NCBI GenBank assembly: GCA_002221725.1
Contig: NJFT01000068.1
Coordinates: forward strand, 1-64,000
DNA: 64,000 bases
Direction of reading: 5' to 3'
Source of the DNA: Scedosporium boydii
Taxonomy: Eukaryota > Ascomycota > Sordariomycetes > Microascales > Microascaceae
Shown here piece after piece: positions 55,171-64,000 of the stretch. A program made the translations under genes and the position numbers. How positions within the stretch are numbered: position 1 is the stretch's first letter; every line of letters begins with the position of its first letter. The notes under the pieces were generated by a model. That model did not search any database and had not been told where the DNA came from. It saw only the letters and a list, made by a program, of their open reading frames with translations.

Positions 55171-55728
55171 CGGTACAGTCTGGACCGTTCTCAGAGCATG
55201 GTCGTGCTCGACAGCCAAGCGCAGGACGTTCGGAACGAAACGAACGAGAGTAAGAACTAGGTGAGAGAATCTGAGAGAAATGAACAAGAAGATTAGAGGA
55301 ATTTCAAGGAAACCAGACTCGGGGGGATACTAACTTACAATCGCAGAACGGAATTGACAACTTCACCTGGGGGAGGGAAGATGAGGGATGAGGAAAGGCA
55401 CCAGGCAACAGGCGCAGGGGGGGGAACGAGAATCGTGAGACGACACGGGATAAGAGAGGGGAGGGCGCCAAGACGAAGGAGGAAAGAGGCGGCTTCGTGA
55501 AGGGCGCCTGGCTCAAGGAGGAAGTGAGACTCGGAAATGAGGTTGGAGGGAAGGGAAAGAGGTAGAGAGTACAGCAGGTGGTACGTCGGGAAGCGATGAA
55601 TTTATATACTTGCAGTCGCAGGCGCGAGCGATGGGCAATTTAGTGGGGGTGGGGCAAAGGCGGTGAGGGGAATGTGGCCAATGGGCGGTGGCCGCAGGAT
55701 CCTGCGGCACGAGCAGCGTGTCCCCGTT
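55171..55728. other. GC-rich gene-free stretch at the edge of the AT-rich block
   Basis: Contains purine-rich runs (GGGGGGGAACGAGAATCG, GGAAGTGAGACTCGG) but no supported gene. Composition drops abruptly to AT-rich at about 55735. Confidence 0.45.
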
Positions 55729-58700
55729 TACTATTAGAAATTTTTAAGAGGAAAAAGAAGTAAAAGAAAGAGAAAATAAAGGTATAAAGAAGTGATTATA
55801 TTAGAATAGTGTCTGCGTAGTTCTTATTCTTCTATTTCTAAAGCTAGAAGGAAAGGGGGAGGAAACGGGTCTATATATAGACGATTTTTTCTTATAGAAA
55901 GATCAGAAAGTGACTTCGTTACTTCTCAGATGCCCCAGAACTCGAACACGTCATCGAACACATCGTTCAAGTACTTACGTCATCGAACATGTCATGTTTT
56001 TATTTTTATTTCTTAGTTCTCGGAAAGTTATTTTTAGGTTTCTTATTCCAGTTCTTCTAGAAGCCACGTTTCTATTTCGGTTCTTTCGGAGGCCAAGTTT
56101 CTATTCTAGTTCTTCCAGAGGCTGGGTTTCTGTTCTAGTTCTTTCAGAGGCTGGGTTTCCGTTCCAGTTCTTCCAGGCCTTTTTATTCTAGTTCTTTTAA
56201 GAACTAGTTTTTTAGAATAACTTCTTTTTATTTTATATCTTTTAAATTTATAATAATACTTTTTATAATATTATTTTACTTAAATATAGTAACAGGTATC
56301 TAGTAATCTTAGTAATATTAAAAGAGACATAGTTAACTTATCTAGTAATAGTAATATAAAGGTATATAGTCTCTATACTAACTACTCTACCTTTATAGTC
56401 TATAAGTATTCTATTATATATATTTAAAGTATATAGCTAGTATTTTTCTATTTATAGTAGTTCTAATTTATTAATAATTATAGGTAAAATAAAATTTCTT
56501 TATATTTTACTATCTACTAGGGCTATAAATACTTAGCTAGCTAGGGTAATAAATACTTTTAAATAGTAGATTAGCTATTCTTCTATAATATTTATTTCTT
56601 ATAGTCCTAGTCCTATTTTTCTAGTAACTTCTTCTATAACTATTTATTACTATAGTTATTATAAGCTAGTAACTTACTACTATAGCCTTTTGATTTCTAT
56701 ATATTATATTTATTATTAGCTATTTAACTTTATTATTTTTTATAGATTATTAAGTAGGGTCTGATATAGTTTTTATTATCTTTCTATTTCTTTCTAAAGC
56801 TGTTTTTATAACTTTTAAAGGTCCTAGTTAGTTATTTATTAGGTTTTAGAGAGCTAGTCCTATTATTTTAGATCCTCTATAAGCTCCTAGGTAGTAGCCT
56901 TAACTTCTATAAGCCTTTCTTTTTCCTTAAGTTTAATATCCTCTATAAAATCGATCTATTCCTCTAGGTTATTAATCTACTACTAGAATTTAATTCTTAG
57001 GTCTTTACTATAAAGGGTATACTATAACTAGTCAACTTGTGCTTAGAGGTCGATGAGGTCTAATATAATATTATCTAGCTTCCTATTATAATACTAGTTT
57101 AGTTTTTTATAGGGTATTTAGCTCTTATCTATTTCTCTATACTAGGTAAAAGGGGCTTATCTCTTTTTAGCTTCCTTTTAGTTAGTTTATTATTCTTTTA
57201 TAGACTACTTTTATTATTTCTAGGTTTTGTCTTTAAGATCTTAAGTACTAAGATAGGTATTTAAGTCTTTAGTTAATACTTTAGCTTTTATTTTATAGTT
57301 TTTTAGGGTTTCTAAATAGTATAACTATTACTCTATTAGGTTTTATAGGTCCTTAAGATAGTAGGTAGCTTCTTCTTCTAGCTACCTTAAGTCTAGCTCT
57401 TCTTATACTATTCCTATAATATATTATAGGGCCTTTTTTTCTAATATTTTAATAAGTTCCTAAAGTATCTACTTTTCTTCTTCTTCTTTAAAGGTAGTAT
57501 AGTAACTAATTAGGAGGTTACTAAGCTACTCTTCTTATTTCTAGGCTGTCTAGGCTGCTTATTATTTTTAGTCTTGTTTTTCTAGCTTCTATTAGTATAT
57601 AAACTATTATAGTAACCTAGGCATCCAGTAGTATCATTTATAGGCCTTATTATAGTATTCTTTATATAATAGGTCCTCGTTTATTAGGGTATTAAACTTC
57701 TTTAGAAGTTCTTTTTAGGTTTCCTTAATTTATTTTTAGACTTCTAGTACTTTAGTAATTTCCTCTTATTTTATTATTCTGAACTTTTAGGGCTTCTATA
57801 GGTAATACCTTGCGCTTTCTTTTTTACTGTAGTAGGTGCTATAGTTATTGTTATAGTATACTGTCTAGGATAGGATTTTATAATTGATAAGACTAGTTCT
57901 TAGTTATTAAGTCTTTTTTTTTAAGTATTAGTTTAAAACTTAATTTCTTTTTATTAGGTCTTTTATATTCTAGTTTTAGTTTATATCTTATTTAGTATTT
58001 TTAAGTATAGTGTCCTATATATCTATATTTATAATATTTCCTAATCTTAGCTTCTAAGGCCTTAGAAATAGCGCTTTTATTATTAGCTTCTAGTTCTATA
58101 GGTTTTAAATAGGTTCCCTATAAGGTATTACTATTGCTTTATTTATATTTAATATTAGTAGTAGCCTATAGTTTATAGGTTCTAAATATAGTCTAGCTTT
58201 ACTTCTACTATTATTATTTATATAGGTAGTTATTGATTTTTATAGTACTTTTAATATATTTTATAAGTTATACTAGTTTCTTAAGTTTATAAAGCTTATC
58301 TTTAACTTCTTTCTTAAGCTTATTATAAAAGTAGGTTATAAGAGGCTTATCTCCCTAGTTAAGGTATATAATAATCTACTTAAATTCTATAGTATACTTA
58401 GTAGTAGATCCTTTCTAGTTTAATTCTTCTAATTGTTAAATTATAGCTTACTGTTTATTAGGTTTACTAAAGGCTCTTTTAAGGGCTTCCTCGAATTTCT
58501 TATAGTCTTTAAAGATCTCGATAGTCTTAGCCTTTTATATAATTTTATTATTCTCGAGATAGTTTTAGAGGGTGGGCTTAAATTATATAAGTATATCATC
58601 TATAAGGTACTAGGCTATAGTAGTTACTTTGTTAGCCTTAGTATAGAACTGATCTTTATAGTATTATAAGTAAGTTTTTATTTAAGTAAGGAATTTTTAT

Positions 58701-60540
58701 AGTTTCTACTAGTTCCCTCTATACTTTTTTAATATAGTAATCTTAAGCTTAGCTATTATAGATATAGGGACTGTAGGAGGTATACTACTTCTATAAGCTA
58801 TTATATTTACTTTTAACTACTAGATTATTTATTTTAGCTAAGTAATTTATTACCTAATCAGAGGGTTAGTATTTTTCTAGATAACTTATTTAATATTATT
58901 AAAATATTAATTAAATCCCCTATTTTTCTAGTACTAATAGCTAGTAAACTCTTCTACTTTCTTTATCTTAGCTTACTGCTTATCTATAGTATCTTAAAGT
59001 TATTTGATAATAGTAGTATTGAGGTCTTCTTCCTTATTACTAGATTCCTTGCTAGCCTCTATAGTAGGTATAATTACTTCTTATATTTCAACCTTATTAT
59101 CCAGCTTGAATAAGAAAGAAAGAGTAAGATAATATTTTAAAAAGCTCTAAGCTCTTAAGATAATAAAGTAAGAAGAAATATCCTACCTTCTTAAAATTAA
59201 GAAATAGATTAAAGAAACTAAAAAGAAATTACTTAAAAAGTTTAAAATACTAGTAAACTATAATTTATTATATAAAAAATATTATAATAAGGCCTACTAG
59301 TAATATTATTAGATACTTAAATTTTTATAGTAATATAAATACTAATAGGACTTAAAAGAATTATATTTAAAGAGAAAGAAAATCTATTAAGTTAAGAAAA
59401 AGCTAAAGAGAAAAGCTTTTAATAAGTATCTATACTTAGTAAAAAGAGATCTAAATAGAGAGTAATTAATAAATTAAGAAGCTAAATAAAGAGTAGAAAA
59501 ACTAAGAAGGTAATTTTTATATTAGTTAATATATTTTAATATTTTAAAAAAACTTAAATAAGCTAAAAAAATAAAATAAAAGAAGAAGTAAATATATAAA
59601 TATAAAATAATATATTAAAGCTACTAGCTACTAGTAAGGACTATAAAAAAGAGTACCTTATAGATAATAGAGAAAAAATTAAAATACTAACTAAAAATCT
59701 AAATAGCTTTTTTATTATCTAAGACTTTAAAGATAAAACTTAGAAATAATGAAAATAATTTATAAAAAAATAATAGACTAACTAAAGAAAAGCTATAAAA
59801 GGATAAGCTCCTTTTTACCTAGTATAAAAAAATAAAAAGAAGTTAAATACTTTATAAAAAGATATATTAATATTATATTAGAAAATTAAAAGATATTATA
59901 GTAGATTTTATTAATTTATAAAAATAGATAAATTAATTATATTACTATATTTAAGTAAAATAATATTATAAAAAATATTATTATAAAATTAAGAGATATA
60001 AAATAAAAAAAAAGTTATTTTAAAAAACTAGTTCTTAAAAGAACTAGAATAAAAAGGCCTGGAAGAACTAGAATAGAAACCCAGCCTCTAAAAGAACTAG
60101 AAGAACTAGAATAGAAACCTCTGGAAGAACTAGAATAGAAACCCAGCCTCTGGAAGAACTAGAATAGAAACTTGGCCTCCAAAAGAACTAAAATAGAAAC
60201 GTGGCTTCTAGAAAAACTAGAACAAGAAACCTAAAAATAACTTTCCGAGAACTAAGAAATAAAAATAAAAACATGATATATTTAATAACGTAAGTACTCG
60301 AACGATGTATTTGATAACGTGTTCGAGTTCTAGGGCACCTGAGAAGTAACGAAGTCACTTTTCGATCTTTTTATAAGAAGAAATCGTCTATATATAGACC
60401 CGTTTCCTCCCCCTTTCCTTCTAGCTTTAGAAATAGAAGAATAAGAACTACGCAGACACTATTCTAATATAATCACTTCTTTATACTTTTATTTTCTCTT
60501 TCTTTTACTTCTTTTTCCTCTTAAGAATTTCCAATAGTGA
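55729..60540. mobile_element. RIP-like degenerate retroelement arranged as a large inverted repeat
   Basis: The left arm (from 55729) and the right arm (ending about 60540) are reverse complements: TTAAGAGGAAAAAGAAGT at 55744 and its complement near 60520; GGTCTATATATAGACGATTT at 55868 and its complement near 60390; the GAACTAGAATAGAAAC cluster near 60060-60190 mirrors 56040-56215. The match continues inward (TTATAATATTATTTTACTTA at about 56261 versus 59950, and a TACTAGGTAAAA block near 57150 versus 59820), with about 0.7-0.8 kb missing from the right arm. The DNA is extremely AT-rich, TpA-rich and saturated with stops. A terminal ~0.5-kb unit of each arm is LTR-like in size, but the two are inverted, not direct. 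Confidence 0.7.
58340..59060 (-). pseudogene. Stop-riddled Gag-like retrotransposon remnant
   Basis: On the minus strand the conceptual translation, read through many TAA/TAG, has the layout of the retrotransposon Gag domain of Ty3/gypsy-type elements, including an intact short run KTIEIFKDYKKFEEALKRAF. The interrupting stops fall where Gln (CAA/CAG) or Trp (TGG) would be expected, which is what C-to-T mutation on either strand produces. No intact frame exists and none is proposed. Confidence 0.55.
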
Positions 60541-61095
60541 AAAAAACTATTCTTCCTCTATTTCCTTTTATAACCTTAAGAGAACTAGAATAAAGGCCTA
60601 GAAGAACTAGAATAGAAACTTAGCCTCTAGAAGAACTGGAATAGAAACCCAGCCTCTAAAAGAACTAGAAGAACTAGAATAAAAACTTAGCTTCTGAAAG
60701 AATTAAAATAGAAACGTAGCTTCTAGAAAAACTGAAACAAGAAACTTAAAAATAACTTTCGGAGAACTAAGAAATAAAAATAAAAACATAATATATTCGA
60801 TGACGTGAGTACTCGAACGATGTGTTCGATGGCGTGTTCGAGCTCTAGGGCATCTAAGAAGTAACGAAGTCACTTTTCGATCTTTTTATAGGAAGAAATC
60901 GTCTATATATAGACCCGTTTCCTCCCCTTTTCCTTCCAGCTTTAGAAATAGAAGAAAAAAGGATATATAGACACCATTCTAATATAATCACTTCTTCATA
61001 CCTTTATTTTTCCTTTCTTTTACCTCTTTCTTCTTTAAAAATTCTTAATAGTAAAAAACTATTCTTCTTTTATTTCTTTATATAATCTTAAGAGT
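60030..61095 (-). repeat. Two tandem ~0.5-kb LTR-like units
   Basis: The unit at about 60030-60585 and the unit at about 60586-61095 share the same order of words in the same orientation: GAACTAGAATAAA, GGAGAACTAAGAAATAAAAA-type, TCACTTTTCGATCTTTTTAT, GTCTATATATAGACCCGTTT, TAATATAATCACTTCTT and AAAAAACTATTCTTC. A third copy in the opposite orientation starts at 55729. They resemble solo LTRs, but no clean TG...CA ends or target duplications were found. Confidence 0.65.
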
Positions 61096-61560
61096 ATTAT
61101 AGGTAGGTTCTTATCTAAGTAAAGAACTTTTAAAGTTTCTACTAGTTTCTTCTATACTTTTCTAGTATAGTAATCTTAAGCTTAAGTATTATAGATATAA
61201 AGACTATAGGAAGCATACTACTTCTATAGGCTACTATATTAGTATTTAACTACTAGATTATCTATTCTAGCTAAGTAATTTATTACCTAATTAGAAAGCT
61301 AGTATTTTACTAGATTATTTATTTAATATTATTAAAATACTAGTTAAATCTTCTATTTTTCTTATATTAGTAGCTAGTAAACTCCTCTACTTCCTTTATC
61401 TTAGCTTACTATTTATTTATAGTATCCTAAAGTTTCTTAATAGTAGTAGAGTTAATATCTTTATTATTACTAGAGTCCTTATTAGCCTCTATAGGAAGTA
61501 TAATTACTTCTTTTATCTTAATTTTATTATTTAACTTAGGAGCGGTCTTATCTTTAACTA
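61096..61560 (-). pseudogene. Second Gag-like degenerate fragment
   Basis: Closely parallels 58663-59110 in the same orientation (for example TTAACTACTAGATTAT, CTAAGTAATTTATTACCTAA, CTAGTAAACTC and TTATCTTAGCTTACT), so it is a second decayed copy of the same region. It directly adjoins the LTR-like unit on its left. Confidence 0.6.
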
Positions 61561-61639
61561 GTATTATAATTTCTAGATATTAATATTATTTAATAGAGTT
61601 ACTTACTAAATAGAAGTAGTTAATATATTATATTCCTAA

Positions 61640-61860
61640 TATTAGAAAACTAGCTAATTAATAGATATTAGGTAGATATAGTAAGTATTAAGATTATAAG
61701 AGCCTATTAATAGTAAATAAGGCGATTAAGTAGTATTTATAATAATATAGTAGAAGTATATATATAAGTGTAGGTTGTAGTTATTATTTATATTAACTAC
61801 TAAAGAGTCTAAAAGAGTATATTATATATAAGAAACTATTATAGCTTTATATAGACTCCT
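61640..61860 (+). repeat. Direct repeat pair, left copy (possible LTR)
   Basis: Aligns with 63725-63930, same orientation. Landmarks: AGATATTAGGTAGATATAGT, AATAGTAAATAAGGCGATTA, AAGTAGTATTTATAATAATA and TAGAAGTATATATATAAGT. C/G positions in the right copy (TGTCAGGGTCGTAGGGGCCT, from 63777) are T/A here (TATTAAGATTATAAGAGCCT), as RIP would produce. Confidence 0.65.
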
Positions 61861-61869
61861 CTCTTCTAT

Positions 61870-63700
61870 CTATCTTTAGTTCTAAGCTAGTTTCTTCTAT
61901 TAGTTAGTTAGTCCTTGATTGACTAGCTAATCGGATTCCTTCTATTTAACTATCAATCAGTTAGTCTTCGACTATCTGATCGCTCTTCTTATAGTTATAT
62001 ACCTCGTATTATTTTTACTGTTCCTTACCGCCCTTCCTGCGGCCTTTGTCGCGGCCTGGTCATGATATGCTATAGTTCTTCTAGTAGGAATGGTTAAATG
62101 GAACGCCGGAAATGACTAATTAGTAAGAATAGAGCTAGATTAGAAAGAAGAAGGTCTCTAAATAAGGAGAGGTTAAAGAATTATGCCAGTGCCTAAAGGA
62201 GTACTCTGTGATATATATTAAGCTAGAACAAGTAGTAGGATATTACTAATAATAAAGACTAGATAGAACTAGGTAAAAGAAGTTAATTAAATTAAAGAAA
62301 AACTAAATAATAATAAAGAACTTGATAAAAGTAATCTTATTTATTCTCTTAAGAAAAAGAAGAAGAATTTTCTTCTAAAAGAAAAAAGGAATAAAATAAC
62401 TATGCTCCCTAGTCTATAGTAAAGAAATAAAGTTCTTTCGCCCTGCCCTGCGACCTATATAAAAACTATACTAATTCTATTATAGTTACCTCTTTCCCTA
62501 GTATACTATTCTTATAAATAATTATAATAGACTATAATCTATTAGAAAAGATTAACTTAGATAAAGATAGACTATTTATTTTATATTTTTAGTAAAACTT
62601 ATTAAATAAAATAGAAATTAATTATAAGATATTTATTATTTATTATTTAAAAATATAAAAATAAGTAAATTAGATAAATTAAATATTTAAAATATATCTA
62701 TAATTTTATATTAATTAAAAATAAAATAATTAGATATTACTACTATTTTTAATTTAGAGAGCTTATAATATAAATATATTGAAAATATTTAAATATTATT
62801 ATTTTATATAAAATATAATATTAAACTTAGAGAAAGATTAAATTAATAAATATTAAGATTTAAGTAAAGTAAATAATCTTTATAGTATATTAATATATAG
62901 AGCGACTAGTATGTAGTAACTATAGCTTGTAGCAGTAGCTGCTACATAGCACGTGACGCGTGGCAGCAGCGGCATAGAACAAAAAGTAAAGAATTCCTTA
63001 GTAGCTATCGACTTTAAATTAGAACATCTTTTTTAATCAGAATCCTTCTTTTTCTTTTCGATTCTAGTTTCGTTTCTATAACGATTAGACTAATCTTTCC
63101 AACATCGATCGCATTGCGATTAATATCTCTAAGATGACTATTTCTTTTATTTTCTAGAGGATGTTTTAGTTTAATTTTCTTACTCGATTATAATAGTAGA
63201 TAAAATAAAAAAACTATATAAATAGTTAATTAGAGAACTATAGTTTATCTAAAAAAAAAAAAAAATTATACTAATAATAAGTAGCTTAAGAGACTAATTT
63301 TTAAAAGAGAAAGTAAGGTTTAGTTATTATAAAAGAAGCTAAAAACTAAAGACTCCTAAATTAAATTAAATAATTAAATAATAAGTTAAATTATAAAAAG
63401 TTAAAACTATTTACTATTAAATAATAAGTTTTAAAAATTAACTATAAACTTAACTTACTAGAAACTATAAAATATAACTTAGTTTTTTATATTATATTCC
63501 TAAAACTTATATATAATAATATAGATTTAGTAATATTAAATCTATTAGCAAGCTCTAGTTAATTTCTAACTTAGGAATAGAGGAAGTAGTATTCTCTATA
63601 GTGTCCTCCTCCACTACCTATTCTATTCCTAAATAAATAACTTCTAATATCCTTTTCTTATAAAATTTTTTTTCTCTCTTAAGCTAACTAATATAGAATA
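61870..63700. other. AT-rich decayed repeat DNA with small GC islands
   Basis: No gene. Ordinary-composition islands stand out at about 62010-62110 (CCCTTCCTGCGGCCTTTGTC), 62440-62460 (CGCCCTGCCCTGCGACC) and 62940-62985 (GCACGTGACGCGTGGCAGCA). Around 61890-61985 TTAGTTAGTCCTTGATTGAC-like words recur in both orientations. Confidence 0.5.
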
Positions 63701-63724
63701 TAGTAATATTAAAAGTATTATATT

Positions 63725-63930
63725 TCTAATACTAGGGAACTAGTTAATTAATTGATATTAGGTAGGTATAGTAAGTGTCAGGGTCGTAGGGGCCTGGTAA
63801 TAGTAAATAAGGTAATCAAGTAGTATTTATAATAATATAATAGAAGTATATATATAAGTATAAGTTATAGTTATACTTATATTAACTACTAAAGTCTTAA
63901 AAGTTAAACTAGATATATAGTAGAACTTAT
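63725..63930 (+). repeat. Direct repeat pair, right copy (possible LTR, less mutated)
   Basis: Partner of 61640-61860, about 2.09 kb away. It retains TGTCAGGGTCGTAGGGGCCT, starting with the TG expected of an LTR 5' end at 63777. The window ends before its 3' boundary can be established. Confidence 0.6.
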
Positions 63931-64000
63931 AGTTTATATAAATATTTCCTTTCTAAGCTTTCTTAAATAATTAGAGCCTACTAACTAGTAATCGGAGTAA

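Noticed and set aside
55729..60540. Simple full-length LTR retrotransposon
   Set aside because: The ~0.5-kb ends are inverted rather than direct, and homology between the arms extends well inside, so a standard LTR element does not explain the structure.
63900..64000. Possible chromosome end because of AT-rich, repeat-laden right flank
   Set aside because: No TTAGGG-type telomere repeats are present; subtelomeric location stays a guess.
1..64000. tRNA or rRNA genes
   Set aside because: No cloverleaf with A/B boxes or rRNA-like segment was recognised by eye; a tRNAscan-type search would be needed to exclude them.

Overview
The window looks like accessory, repeat-rich genomic DNA of a filamentous ascomycete (Pezizomycotina). 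An order such as Eurotiales would fit, but that is inference from gene families only. Support: coding sequence is broken by short introns (46-135 nt, mostly 46-80) with GTAAGT-like donors and CTAAC/CTGAC-like branch points. The gene families are fungal (FunK1 kinase, HET, RelA/SpoT-NACHT-WD40 receptor, DUF7924, BCS1-like AAA, BTB fragments, MADS-like regulators). The last ~8 kb is an extremely AT-rich, stop-riddled retroelement graveyard of the kind left by repeat-induced point mutation (RIP). No rRNA, tRNA, telomere repeat or CRISPR was recognised. Gene models were spliced by eye from reading frame and splice signals; exon coordinates are in each entry.

Layout. 1-7.7 kb: a C2H2 protein, tandem repeats, a FunK1 kinase, a DUF3435-like recombinase relic, an Ulp1-like protease fold lacking the catalytic Cys, and a decayed BTB gene. 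7.7-18.2 kb: a HET-domain gene and a 924-aa protein of unknown family, each carrying the same ~320-bp 5' module with a conserved palindrome; between them two convergent genes and several minisatellites. 18.2-25.2 kb: a MADS-like small regulator, a hypothetical gene, several tandem repeat arrays, BTB and C2H2 relics, and a DUF7924 (PD-(D/E)XK-like) gene. 26.4-31.7 kb: a BCS1-like AAA ATPase, a small CxxCxGxG protein, a C2H2 protein and an orphan. 32-39.2 kb: a 1019-aa insulin-degrading-enzyme homologue whose HxxEH zinc motif is destroyed, a secreted-protein remnant and a Ser/Pro-rich orphan, all bracketed by inverted repeats. 39.5-46.9 kb: a second PD-(D/E)XK-like gene, a Cys-rich orphan, kinase and 924-aa-family relics, and a CorA-like transporter. 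47.3-53.8 kb: a complete NLR-like receptor with five near-identical WD40 repeats, and a Myb-domain gene containing tandemly duplicated phase-1 exons. 53.8-64 kb: a diverged tandem duplication, then AT-rich retroelement remnants including a large inverted repeat.

How it fits together. Many genes belong to families tied to fungal self/non-self recognition (HET, NACHT-WD40) or to families that expand and decay quickly (FunK1, BTB, small kinases). Two peptidase-fold genes have lost catalytic residues while staying open in frame. A palindromic element occurs four times, twice just upstream of intact genes and twice beside decayed copies. The window is best read as a fast-evolving compartment; no operon-like pathway is evident.
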